This document shows positions 11,805 to 23,136 of a DNA stretch of 64,000 bases, one piece after another. Positions within the stretch are counted from its first letter, which is position 1, and the number at the start of each line of letters is the position of its first letter. The stretch comes from Garcia nutans. Taxonomy: Eukaryota; Streptophyta; Magnoliopsida; Malpighiales; Euphorbiaceae. The translations under genes were made by a program, and so were the position numbers. The stretch spans positions 2,356,001 to 2,420,000 of the forward strand of contig CANTUV010000009.1 in the NCBI GenBank assembly GCA_947685225.1. Direction: 5' to 3'. Under the pieces are notes generated by a model. The model saw only the letters and a list, made by a program, of their open reading frames with translations, was not told where the DNA came from and did no database searches.

Positions 11805-12102
11805 ATTTTTTTTCTTTTTTATGATTTTTGAGAAAAATTTATGATTTGGGTTGAGAATTGAAAATTAAGTTATGAACTTGGTTTTCTTAATTTATCTATG
11901 TTTACCATACTCATTAATGGTGAGTATCCATATAGGATATATAAAGAAAATAAGAAAATCAGTTGCTGGATTTTTTTAAAGAATAATATCCTTTAAAGTT
12001 AATTATTTTGGCTCTTTCTCTTCCAAAAAAAAAAGCAATAAAATAAAACTTATCACTGTAACTTTGTTGAAAGTTCAACCAACGAAATTTTACTTGAATT
12101 AA

Positions 12103-12326
12103 TTTTTTTTAAAGGAAAAAAGTTTTATTGCTCATATAAAAATAATGCATCACAATGACATTAAGAAGATTAGCTACCCATCCACCATTTACTGACGCAG
12201 GATGAGAGGTCTTCACAAGTATATGAGTCAGTCTATTCGCAGACCGACAATAAAAAAATAACTCTAATCTCAGAGATAAATTTAGAAAGGAAATAACAAT
12301 CCTCAAGCATAATGTCTAAGAAATAA
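12103..12326 (-). mobile_element. 5'-truncated L1-type LINE
   Basis: An 11-bp target duplication, ACTTGAATTAA, flanks the insert (12092-12102 and 12327-12337). The plus strand begins with T8, i.e. a poly(A) tail on the minus strand, preceded by AATAAAA. The minus-strand translation contains CRSANRLTHILVKTSHPAS, the end of the plant RNase H-like (RVT_3) domain carried by many LINEs. Together these show target-primed insertion of a 3' fragment. Confidence 0.82.
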
Positions 12327-12337
12327 ACTTGAATTAA

Positions 12338-13954
12338 AATTTTATTTCAACTAGTATTGTAAAAAAAAATTAAGATTAACATTAAAATTAAATATTTAAT
12401 TACAAAAATCCTATTTAAAATTTAATTGAAAATGATATTTGTTTATTTAGATTCAATTTAATAATGGATCTCCCCTAAAGTATTGAATTTGGACAACAAA
12501 TGTCCTAAAAAATTATTGTTAATTTAGGCTGCGTTCCACATGGATTTTATTTTTTTATTTCAATTCTTATATGGGGTAAAAAAAAAAAACTAAAATGCAT
12601 TTGACAAAATCACTAAATTTTAGATTCTCTTTATTAGATACTCACACTATAAATACATTTTTTTTACTCATTGCCACCTCGCAAAAAATTGGAGAAAATT
12701 GGAGGAAAAAAATAAATTATTTTATTACGTTAGATCGATTTTTTTTATATTCTTTATTGATATTTTCTTGATTTAAATATGATAATTATTAATTATTTTT
12801 AAATATTTATTATTAAATATTTTCAATTATGTGTTTGTATATATATAATTAAAAATTATGATATAGTTTTTAAAAATAGAAAACAAAATTTTAAAATATA
12901 TAAAATAAAAATTTAAAATAGTTTTTAGGTTTGAAAGATAATTGGTCATTTGGTAGATTTAAAAATATATTTTATAAACATATATTACAGATTATATTTT
13001 ACTAAAAAAAATTATATTACTGTATTTGAAAGATGCAAAAAAATACTGAAAAAGTATATCGTGAAAAATATTAATTTGTTTAACTATAATCTAACTTTAC
13101 TAAAAAATTTGAGCAATTTCTAAATTACCTTTATAACATTTTTTCTTATTTTATCATATTTTAAAGCAGTGATATAATTATCTTTTGACATAAAATTTCA
13201 CAATTTATTTTTCTAATAAAATAATTTTTTTATTCTCTCTAAGTAAAATATTTCAGCAACTAGTTGGTAAAAATATTGTGGGCCCAATATTTTATTTTAC
13301 ATGAATTATTTATAAAAAAATATGATATTTTTTTATCAAAAAGAATTATTTTATCAATTTTTTCAAATTTATGATGCGACCAAACATTGTGTAAAAGAAC
13401 TAAAAAATTTACAATTTAAAACAGGTTAATTCCCCAAATATTAATCAACTTTGATTAAATAAATTTTCTAATTTTAAAAATTTAACTCCTGGTTTTAATT
13501 CAAAATTTTAACTCTAGAAATAATTAATATTAAAAACCATAACATTAGAGTTACATTATATGAGTTGAATTGAATTAAGAGTATAATTAATTAATAATTT
13601 TTTCTCATAAAAAATAATGAAATTATTAGATTCAACAGCACAGAACACACGAATCTGAAAAAAAAAAAGTTTTATGAATATGAAAAAATTAATTGAAAGA
13701 TGGAGTCATTAATGTAATAGAAATACTTGAGCAACTAATAGTAATTTAATTTTTATTAAAGATAAAACCAATAGCAACAACATATTATTTCATAATAACA
13801 AATTGTTTCAAACCCTGCTCATTGTAGGAACGTTTGTCCAACGGTATGCTCTTCTTCTTCTTCTTATTATTAACAAATTTTAGAATATAAACTTTTTTTG
13901 AAGCAATTTCAGGCCTTAGATTTCCAAGGAAAACAATCATTAAATATATTTTTT
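12338..13954. other. AT-rich spacer
   Basis: The first 470 bases are the end of duplication copy B. The rest is A/T-rich with no ORF, repeat or RNA that I can support. Confidence 0.5.
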
Positions 13955-14345
13955 TTAATCATCATTCCATATACAAGGGACTTTAGGTTTAACAATACAA
14001 GAACGGTAATTATGAGGATTTGTATTTGTCCTTTTTTTATTGAATAAATATCGAACCAATGGAAATTATCTTTCCATGCAAAGGAGCAATAGAACAATGA
14101 GCAATAGAACAATGTGCTATCCATATAATTGGGACGAAATCTAAAGCTCATATCACATAACCATTATAAGGGACAACTCTGATACTCAAATCATCATCTT
14201 TTGATTTGCAATGGAGGGTTAGGTCCAATAATCCTGGACTCAAAACATTTGTGATATTAACTGTTTGTTTCTTAGGAAAAAACCAGGCTTCACTGCTACT
14301 AATCTGTAACATTAACAAACATAAGCTTCTAATTATGGGACTTAT
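13955..14345 (-). pseudogene. S1-family pseudogene
   Basis: Read in three frames on the minus strand, the S1 family is clear: VNITNVLSPGLLDLTLHCKSKDDDLS (near 14150-14275), then after a frameshift SFRFRPNYMDSTLFYC...WKDNFHWFDIYS (13990-14150), then after a second shift SCIVKPKVPCIWNDD and a stop at 13955-13957. An 11-to-12-base tandem slip (TTCTATTGCTC twice) sits in the middle. No ATG lies in front of a complete signal peptide. Confidence 0.75.
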
Positions 14346-14618
14346 TTTTCTGAAATTTTATATAGTCTTTAGCTATATATATTTCTGAAGCCTTAATTAT
14401 TGAGTCTTTAGATATATATATACACATATATAGAGTCGGGCTAATGCATGCAAAAATGGTAGTGAAGCTGTTATAAAAGTAGAGGTATGGATTCTAATCT
14501 CACAAATGAAATTTATTAATGATAAATGTTACTGAAGAATAGTTAATATCTGATACTAATTAGTTGCCATATACATAAAATATCTCATATTTTTAGTAAA
14601 AAAAATTCACATAAATAC
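14346..14618. other. Spacer with simple TA/CA runs
   Basis: It contains ATATATATATACACATATATA near 14412. A stretch at 14440-14510 looks faintly tRNA-like but lacks convincing A and B boxes. Confidence 0.35.
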
Positions 14619-14880
14619 TGTCATAGGATAGAGAGAGAGATTCTTTTTTGACAGCTTTAATTGAAGGATCTTTAATACGTATAACATTTTTTGTACAAGA
14701 TTTTATTTCTTTTTTCTCTGATAAGAACGCTTTTTCTGCATTAATTATATTTTGTGTGTGGCAGTAGCTAAAGTGGAGTAAAAAGTGTAATGCATTTCTC
14801 ATGACTGCAGCAAATGTCTTTATATACAAGAGTAACAGTGAAAGTCAACTTAATAGAAGGAAAATATCACGTCAGTAACT
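14619..14880 (-). repeat. Possible 3' LTR of the minus-strand copia element
   Basis: It follows the RNase H end on the minus strand and contains a TATA-like TGTATATAAAGAC near 14815-14828. The proposed right end on the minus strand is ...CCTATGACA at 14619. There is no second LTR to compare, so the borders are inferred. Confidence 0.4.
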
Positions 14881-14882
14881 AA

Positions 14883-16809
14883 CTATTCTAATTGATTAGC
14901 TACTTTGTTACATAAATGTTTAATACTCCCAGCTTGGATAAAAACTGCTGAAATGAGTGAAGGAAGAGGAAGAGGTTTAGTGAAAATATCAGCTATCTGA
15001 TGTGAACTACGAACTGGCAGAAGCTTCAAGAGCCAGATTTGATCTTTTCCCTTACAAGATGGCAATCCAACTCTATGTGCTTTGTTCTCTCATGGAAAAC
15101 AGAGTTGTGTGTGTGCCAAACTAATAGCTGATAGATTGTCACAAAATAACAAGGCAGGAACAGTAGGCAATGAACCAAGATCAGTAAGCAAGTAAACAAC
15201 CCATTGCACCTCACAAGCAGCATAAGTAAGTGCTCTGTATTCTGCCTCCGATGATGATCTTGAAATGGTGGTCTGCTTCTTAGACTTCCAGGAAATCAAA
15301 GAATCACCAAGGACAAACACATCCCAGTGACAAACTTTCTAATGAGTGGACAAGACGCCCAATTAGCATCACTAAAACCCTGCAACTTAAGAACAGAAGA
15401 TGAAGAATAAAACAGACCCTGAGCAGGAGCAGCCTTTATATACCTCAATATTCTGTGAGCCAATTGTTAATGATGAACAGTAGGGTTGTCAAGGAATTGA
15501 CTCAAATATTGAATTGCATAACTAATGTCTGGCCTGGTGTTGGTGAGATACAAGAGTCTTCCTATTAACTGTCTATACTGAGAAACATCCTCAAAAGCAG
15601 CAGAGTAACAACATTTGAGAAAGAAGCTTTGAATGGCACCATTGGAGTGGATGCAGGTTTAGAATCAAGAAAACCAACATCACTTAAGAGTTCCAGAGCA
15701 TATTTTCTCTGACAGATATGGATACCCTTTGAAGATCTAGCAATTTCAAATCCCAAAAAAACAATTTGAGAGGTCCAAGATCCTTGATCTTAAATTGTTG
15801 ATGAAGAAATAATTTCACAGAAAGAATCTCATCCATGTTGTTACTGGCTAATACAACATCATCCACATAAACTAATAGAGCAATAAAAGTATCAGATGTA
15901 ACCTTGATAAACAGTGAAGGATCAGAGATAGATTGACTAAAACCTTGTGAAAGAAGAGCAGCAATTAACTTGGCATTCCACTGTCTACTGGCTTGCTTTA
16001 AGCCATATAATGACTTCTGTAACTTGCACACTTTAGAAGCATTATCAACAATACAGCCAGAAGGTGGTGTCATATACACATTTTCAACTAAATCACCATG
16101 CAAAAGTGCATTGTTGATGTCTAGTTCTAAAAACCAACCTTTAACAGCAGTTACTGCTAATAGGCATCTTATGGTCCACAGGAGAAAAAGTCTCCAAATA
16201 GTTAATACCTTCTTGTTGTGTGTAGCCTTTAGCTACAAGTCTTGCCTTATAACGTTCAATACTCCCATCAGCCTTATATTTTATTCTAAAAACCCATTTG
16301 CATCCTATGGGTTTCACACAAGAAGGTAAATCAACTATGGACCATATTTTATTGACTTCTAATGCCTTTAGTTCAAGTTGTATAACATTCTGCCAGTGGG
16401 GATTCTGGATAGCTTGTTTGTAAGTTTTAGGTTCAGTATTATAAGAAATAGAAAGTGCAAATGCTTTGTGGGAAGGAGAAAGATTAGCATAAGATAAAAA
16501 ATTTTGAAGAGGATAAGGAGTAGGATTAGGGGACTGATCAAGTATTGAAGTATGAAGAAGATGACAATGGTAATCCTGAAGATAGGAAGGAGGTCTTCTG
16601 TGTCTAGAAGAAGATTTAGTAACAACAGAATTAGTAACAACAGAAAAAGAAATATCTTGAGCAGAAGATGGAGCATGAAAAGATGATTTGAGGATAAAAA
16701 TCAAAATCTGATGAAACTTTTGGAAAAGATTGAAGAGAAAAAATCTTTTCATAAAAGTAAACATGTATGGACACAAATATTTCATTGGACTACAAATTCA
16801 AAAGCTTAA
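14883..16809 (-). pseudogene. Copia reverse transcriptase and RNase H, broken
   Basis: Minus-strand reading gives IGCKWVFRIKYKADGSIERYKARLVAKGYTQQEG (about 16210-16320), HGDLVENVYMTPPSG, LYGLKQASRQWN, the catalytic YVDD (near 15860) and the RNase H words SRSSSEAEYRAL, VFHERTKHIELDCH and ADIFTKPLP (14990-15260). The pieces lie in several frames, so there are several frameshifts. The integrase C-terminus is cut at 16809 by the chromovirus insertion. Confidence 0.82.
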
Positions 16810-17313
16810 TGTCATGACTCAGCAGCAGCAACAGGGTGAGGGGAATTGGAATGAGCCTAAAACTAAGGCCTCGACTCTGTCATTCAGGAGGCAGCAGATG
16901 ATCCAAGAGAAATTCATGAGAAGGAGAAGGAAGTTTGGAAGCACCTGAAATCATCCTAGCTGGCAAAGATGAGCTGTAGCAATCTGTTAGAAATGGAGCA
17001 GTAATGATTGGGTATTGAGAATCAAGGCTTAGCCAATAGAAATTGATGAGTTAGTAAATTTGTCCTTTTGTTATTCAGTTACTGAGAGTAAGCAAACAAA
17101 AAGAATAATATATATATCCATCAAATGATTGTACAATCATTATGAATCAGAATACAATCATTATCTATTTTCTCTAATTCTTTTCTTCCTTCTTCTCTAC
17201 TCTTCTTCTTCTTCCTTTATTTTTCAGCAAAATTTACTGTTTACCTTGCATTTATGTTTCTGTGAACTATTTTCAATTAGAGTTTTCAGGTTCCATGTCC
17301 CAGGAGCCTGACA
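16810..17313 (+). repeat. Chromovirus 5' LTR
   Basis: 504 bases, TG...CA, matched by 22629-23136. It includes TATATATATCC near 17110. Confidence 0.9.
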
Positions 17314-17316
17314 TTT

Positions 17317-17328
17317 TGGTATCAGAGC
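17317..17328 (+). other. Primer-binding site, tRNA-iMet
   Basis: TGGTATCAGAGC lies 3 bases after the 5' LTR and is complementary to the 3' end of plant initiator tRNA-Met. Reverse transcription would start here. Confidence 0.92.
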
Positions 17329-17366
17329 ATTCAAATAGTGATCCTACCCTTGTCTCTATAGCTGAA

Positions 17367-19075
17367 ATGGCTAAGAAGGGCAAGGCTGTGGCTACAACCA
17401 ACACCCAACTGCAACAGCTTGAAGAACACATGAAGGTGATAGATCAGAATGCTGAAACCTTCATGAGGGAAGTTTACGAACGTTTGGAGACTCAGAACCA
17501 GCAGTATCAAGAACAACAGACAGCCCAATCGTCGATTCAGAGACAAATGGACCAAATGGTTGAATTGATGAAGACCATCTCCTCCCAACTGCAATCTCAG
17601 ACATCACCCAAAATTTCTCAGAACCTTCAATCACTTCCTACACCTGCTTCTAATAGAACCCTTCCACCTCTCCATATACCCAATACAACTACTAACACCC
17701 ATCCTACCCAACCCAATAGCCAAACCATCAGTCATACCCAACCAAACCCAAATTACCCCGAAACTACAAGACCTTCAATCTCAGACATCACCCAAAATTT
17801 CTCAGAACCTTCAATCACTTCCTACACCTGCTTCTAATAGAACCCTTCCACCTCTCCATATACCCAATACAACTACTAACACCCATCCTACCCAACCCAA
17901 TAGCCAAACCATCAGTCATACCCAACCAAACCCAAATTACCCCGAAACTACAAGACCTACTGGACCTGGTATTCATATTCTGCAACCTTCACAGGCCTTA
18001 ACTAACACAAACTTGTCACCAACCAATATTCCAACTGATATCCAAAATTTTCCACCATTAAACCAGACTAATTCCAGTACCAGACCTATACCAACACAAT
18101 ATCCACCACAACCAATGACTCAAACTCACTACCATCCAAATACCAATTCCAGTGAAGCTACCAGAACCATGGGAATGGGTATTTTACACCAAGTTCAACC
18201 AACAGCTCAGCCCAATCAAAGACACTACCCACAACCTATCCTACGAATTAACCAAGGTGGTGATCCTAACCCTCCTAATCCATGGCCTAACTTCAATCAG
18301 TTGGCACCAAATGTCAAATTGCCCAAGGTGGAATTGACTCAATTCGATGGAGACAATCCTCAATTGTGGATAAGGAAATGTTCCAGGTATTTTCAGTTGT
18401 ATGAAATACCCGATAATCAAAAGTTGGGAATAGCTTCCATTTATTTTGGTAAGAGAGTGGATACATGGTTTCAAGGCTGGCTTGTTCAAAACCCAGGTAT
18501 GAATTGGGAAGTTTTCTCTGAAGATTTATGTAACAGATTTGGAGAACTTAAAGCCTCAGATGTAGTGGAGGCTTTCAACAAAATGAAATAGAAGGGAACT
18601 GTGGATGAGTACCAAGAGGATTTCGAGGAGATGAAATCACTTATGTTGAAATATCATCCTTGGCTTGATGAAAATTACTTTGTCTCCAGCTTTGTTAGTG
18701 GGCTCAGTAAAGAATTGAAGCCAATGGTGAAGATGTTCAAGCCTACTAACCTCACATAAGCTTGTGAACAGGCTAAATTGCATGAAGAATCAATTCAAGC
18801 AATGTTCTGTAAGAAGACTTCCACCAAAACAACCAGCAGTCTCACCTATTCTCAACCACGTTAATCCAAACCTGACCAAACAACAAACAAACCCAGCCAA
18901 AAACCCGAAACAAAAAATGAAAACCCTCTTGATAAAACAAAACCAAATATCACCATTCAAACAGAAAACCCAAAAAACCAAAGTACTATTCCTTACCCGA
19001 AACGGAACCCTGGCCTGTGTTTCAAATGCCGTGAAAAATATTTTATTGGGCATGTCTGTAAAAACAAACAGTTGA
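17367..19075 (+). pseudogene. Chromovirus gag, broken by a 184-bp duplication
   Basis: The likely start is the ATG at 17367 (MAKKGKAV), after the primer site. A coiled-coil-like Gln-rich stretch (QLQQLEEHMKVIDQNAETFMREVYERLE) leads into a Pro/Asn/Thr-rich linker, then the gag core (PKVELTQFDGDNPQLWIRKCSRYFQLY, about 18325-18410) and a CFKC...GH-C zinc-type motif near 19017-19065. A 184-bp tandem duplication shifts the frame by one, which matches the frame difference between the two open parts. TAG at 18589-18591 and a TAA near 18758 are further stops. Confidence 0.85.
17591..17958 (+). repeat. 184-bp tandem duplication inside gag
   Basis: Units 17591-17774 and 17775-17958 look identical by eye. 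The length is 184 = 3 x 61 + 1, so the copy shifts the frame. Identity suggests it is more recent than most of the element's point mutations. Confidence 0.9.
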
Positions 19076-19220
19076 GGTTAATAACAGGCTTGGAGGACAG
19101 TGAGGAGTACGAAGAAGGAGAAAATGAAGAGGACGATATTGAAAATGAAGAGGACGATAATAGTGAAGAGGAGAAAATGAAGAGGACGATATTGAAGGAG
19201 AGGATTCTGTTGAAATCTCC

Positions 19221-22200
19221 ATGCATACCATTCAAGGTACTGAGGCAGCCAACTCACTGAAAATCAAAGGTGAGGTGAATGGAAGGGCAATAATAGTGTT
19301 GGTTGATAGTGGCAGTACCCACAGCTTTGTGGACGCTACCATAATCAAAGAAGTGGGTATCGTTCCTATTAAGGCCAAGGCACTAATGGTGACAGTGGTG
19401 AATGGGCAAGGAATGTTAAGCAGATCCGCGTGCAAATCCTTAAAGTGGAAAATGCAAGAGAAGGAATTTGAATTTGACTTTAGGGTGCTCAAACTAGGGG
19501 GGAGGGGGCACGATATGGTGTTGGGTGTGGATTGGATGAAATATCACAGTCCAATACTCTTTGATTTCCAGAAAATGACAGTTCACTTCAAGCAAAGAGA
19601 AGATGAACTGCAATTGAAGGGATTTCAATCAAGAGGAGAGTTAAAAATGATGTCGTGTAAAGGAATAGTCAAATTGATCAAAACAGAGAACGGAGAAGAT
19701 GGGCCTCATTTGTTTTCAATACGCTGCGTTTCACATAATGGAAATGACAGCGTATGCGATAAGGAGAAAAAAGCACTTGCTGGAGACGCGATTGCTTCTC
19801 CTCAACTTAAATCGATGATCTCCTCAACTGTTTCTCTGAACTCTTTGAGACTCCCACCTTCTTGCCACTAGCGCGTACCCATGACCACGTGATTCCACTT
19901 AAGGAGGGCTCCCATCCTTATTACCAGAAGGCTGAGATTGAAAGACAGATCAAAGAAATGTTGCAGCAAGGAATTATTCAAGTTAGTAACAGTTCCTTTG
20001 CTTCTCCAGTGCTATTAGTCAAGAAGAAGGATGATTCTTGGCGGTTTTATGTCGACTATCGACAATTGAATCAGCTCACCATCAAGGATAAATTTCCAAT
20101 TCCGTTGATTGATGATTTACTAGATTAGCTTAGACATACTGTGTATTTTTCTAAACTTGACTTGAGGTCAGGATACCACCAAATTAGAGTCAAACCTACT
20201 GACATACACAAGACAGCCTTCAGAACTCATAGTGGCTATTACGAATTCTTGGTAATGCCTTTTGGTTTGACCAACGCCCCAGTATCCTTTCAAGCTCTAA
20301 TGAACAGCATCTTCTAGCCCTTCCTGCGGAAGTTCATATTGGTATTTTTTTTATGACATTTTGGTGTATAACACTACAATAGAGGAGCATGAGAGGCATC
20401 TGGAAGTAGTTCTTGAATTGTTGAAACAACGCTAACTGTTTGTTAAACTTTCGAAATGTAGTTTTGCCAAGAAACAAGTAGAATATCTTGGGCATATCAT
20501 TACAGAAGGGGGTGTCTCTACCGATCCAAGTAAGATTGAAGCCATGATCAATTGGCCAAGACCCAAGAATTTGAAGGCTCTTAGGGATTCCTTGGACTGA
20601 CAGCGTATTACAGGAAGTTTGTCAAAGGTTATGGGTTAATTAGTAGGCCACTTACTAATTTATTGAAAAAGGACAATTTCAAGTGGAATGGAGATGTAGA
20701 AGAGGCATGTGCTCTTCTTAAAAAAGCTATGAGTTCTGCTCTTGTGCTAAGTTTGCCAGATTTTAATTAGCCCTTCATCTTGAAGACAGATGCTAGCAGC
20801 AAAGGCATTAGGGCAGTTCTAATGCAACAACAGAGGCCAATTGCTTTCATCAGCAAAGCATTAGGACCCAAGAATCAGGGACTCTCCATTTATGAAAAAG
20901 AGCCATTAGCCATATTGTTTGCAGTAGAAAAATGGAGACACTATATGGAGAATAACCAATTTGTGATTAAAACTGACCAACAAAGCATTAAGTATTTGTT
21001 GCGGCAGTGAATTCATACATTCATTCAGCAGAGGGGGCTAACTAAGCTGCTGGGCTTAGACTATAGTATAATGTACAAGAAGGGAATTGAAAACAAGGTG
21101 GCTGATGCATTGTCCAGAAGGGAATGGACTGAGGTTGAACAGGTTGATTTCTTTGCAGTAACTACTGTGGTTGTTCCTTGTGGATTTAAAAGGTGAACAG
21201 CAGCTATGAAGGAGATCAAGAGAGTCAGTCCATGATTGAAGCTCTGATGGTGAATCAAAGTTCATACCCAATTACTCTTATGCTCAGGGAATCATCAAAT
21301 ATAAGGGAAGAATTTTGGTTGGCAGTAAGGGGGAATTGAGACAGAGGTTATTGGAGGCTGCTCATAATTCTTCTTGGGGAGGTCATTCAGGAATCATAGG
21401 ATCATATAGTAGATTGAAGTCCCATTTCTTCTGGAAGGGGATGAAATCCGATATTTACAAGTGGGTCATGAAGTGTGATGTATGCCAAAGGTGCAAATCA
21501 GAAAATGTTGCTTACACTGGATTATTGCAGCCGCTGCCACTGCCCAACAGAGCTTGGGAGTCCATATCAATGGACTTTATTGAACAATTGCCTAAATCTG
21601 GGGGAAAAGATGTAATATGGTGATTGTTGATATATTTTCCAAGTATGCTCACTTCATTGCACTCACTCACCCATTTACAACAACTAAGGTAGCTCAATTC
21701 TTCCTTGATCATGTGTTTAAACTTGGGATGCCTAGAGATATTACAACTGACCGGGATAGAATTTCACCAGTCACTTTTGGCTGGAGCTATTCAAATCACT
21801 TGGGGTGAAATTGAATCTCAGTTCTGCCTATCATCCACAGTCTGATGGGTAGACTGAAAGAGTTAACCTGTGTTTGAAAACTTATTTAAGGTGCACTTAT
21901 TTTTTAAAACCAGGTATTTGGGCTAAATGGTTGTCCTTAGCTGAATGGTGGTATAATACCACATATCATTCTAGCCTTAAAATGATCCCATTCCAAGTCC
22001 TCTATGGTATTAAACCTTAAAACATCCCTGCCTTCCCGAACACTGAGACCTCAGTGGCTTCTGTGGAAGAGTTTCTTCAGGATAGGCAGCAAATGATTCA
22101 AATACTGAAGGAATAGCTCACAACTGTGCATAATAGATACAAGCAATTTGCTGATATAAAGAGGACTGACCGAGCTTTTGAAATAGGGGACTGGGTATAC

Positions 22201-22590
22201 CTCAAACTGATGCCTTATAGACAGAAGACTGTTGCTGTGAGGAAAAGTCTGAAGTTATCTGCCAAATACTTTGGACCCTATAAGGTGATAGCAAAAATTG
22301 GGTCAGTAGCTTACAAGCTTGAACTGCCTCCTACTTCTACAATCCATCCATTGCTCCATGTATCCCTATTGAAGAAATGCCTAAGTGATGAAGTGACAGC
22401 CTCTCCTGAGCTACCATTGACAAATGACCAAGGGGAATTCAAAATTGAGCCTATAGCCATACTGGATAATAGAAAAATATAGAGGAAGAAGCAGCAGGTT
22501 GAGCAGATTTTAGTCCAGTGGCTTAATTTATCCGAGGAAGAAGCTACATGGGAAGATTACTCATTCATTAAAGCTTAATTTCCAGATTTT
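19221..22590 (+). pseudogene. Chromovirus pol (PR, RT, RNase H, integrase, chromodomain-type tail), broken
   Basis: Protease: VLVDSGSTHSFVDATI (about 19300-19345). RT: QGIIQVSNSSFASPVLLVKKKD, YRQLNQLTIKDKFPIPLIDDLLD, then TAG at 20126-20128; SKLDLRSGYHQIRV follows. The catalytic box near 20340-20365 reads FFYDILVY after an extra T is allowed for, so the first Asp of the usual DD pair is Tyr. RNase H: KTDASSKGI (20780). Integrase: H...H..C..C near 21360-21500 and DFIEQLPKSGGKD at 21573; the core runs to about 22000 with stops. The C-terminal end has the chromodomain-type words VQWLNLSEEEATWED. It cannot make active RT. Confidence 0.85.
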
Positions 22591-22609
22591 TTCCTTGAGG
22601 ACAAGGAAA
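22590..22609 (+). promoter_or_regulatory. AGGA-loop hairpin at the end of chromovirus pol
   Basis: TTTCCTTG-AGGA-CAAGGAAA is a perfect 8-bp stem with a 4-base loop. It lies 19 bases before the 3' LTR and overlaps the pol codons for Leu-Glu-Asp-Lys. The same core loop flanks the polypurine tracts of both Athila elements. Confidence 0.6.
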
Positions 22610-22628
22610 TTTTTCAAGGCAAGGGTAA

Positions 22629-23136
22629 TGTCATGACTCATCAGCAGCAACAGGGTGAGGGGAATTGGAATGAGTCTAAAACTAAGGCCTCGACTTTATC
22701 ATTCAGAAGGGCAGCAGATGATCCAAGACAAATTCATGAGAAGGAGAAGGAAGTTTGGAAGCACCTGAAATCATCCTAGCTGGCAAAGATGAGCTGTAGC
22801 AATCTGTTAGAAATGGAGCAGTAATGATTGGGTATTGAGAATCAAGGCTTAGCCAATAGAAATTGATGATTTGTTAGTAAATTTGTCCTTTTGTTATTCA
22901 GTAACTAAGAGTAAGAAAACAAAAAGAATATTATATATATCCATCAAATGATTGTACAATCATTATGAATCAGAATACAATCATTATCTATTTTCTCTAA
23001 TTTTTTTCTTCCTTCTTCTCTACTCTTCTTCTTCTTCCTTTATTTTTCAGAAAAATTTTCTGTTCACCTTGCATTTCTGTTTCTGTGAACTATTTTCAAT
23101 TAGAGTTTTCAGGTTCCATGTCCCAGGAGCCTGACA
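22629..23136 (+). repeat. Chromovirus 3' LTR
   Basis: 508 bases matching 16810-17313. It is followed by the second copy of the CTTAA target duplication. Confidence 0.9.

Larger units (their letters stand above)
8186..12810. repeat. Tandem segmental duplication, copy B
   Basis: Direct repeat of 3354-8060. It carries the second NLR-derived ORF, an S1 gene and a LINE fragment. The match to copy A stops at about 11405 and resumes at about 12455 with the same words (TTTAATAATGGAT, TTAATTTAGGCTGCGTT). The S1 block was therefore either lost from A or gained by B. Confidence 0.75.
16810..23136 (+). mobile_element. Ty3/gypsy chromovirus nested in the copia element
   Basis: LTR pair 16810-17313 and 22629-23136, both starting TGTCATGACTCA and ending GCCTGACA. 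The target duplication CTTAA is at 16805-16809 and 23137-23141. An initiator-Met primer site follows the left LTR. Gag, protease, RT, RNase H and integrase are in Ty3/gypsy order, and the pol end (QILVQWLNLSEEEATWED then FFLEDKEIF) is a chromodomain-type tail. About 18 differences between the LTRs by eye over 504 bases point to roughly 1-2 million years at usual plant rates (inference). Many stops; inactive. Confidence 0.92.

Noticed and set aside
14206..14388. Plus-strand open frame near the S1 pseudogene
   Set aside because: Shadow of the S1-like reading on the minus strand.
14440..14510. Possible SINE or tRNA-like stretch
   Set aside because: A and B boxes are poor and no target duplication was found.
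18790..19235. Minus-strand open frames in the chromovirus with Ser-rich or Phe-rich peptides
   Set aside because: They are antisense to the acidic end of gag (EEYEEGENEEDD) and reflect its composition.
22126..22482. Separate gene for the 118-codon frame
   Set aside because: It is the C-terminal end of the chromovirus integrase (GPYKVIAKIGSVAYKLELP) cut off by stops.
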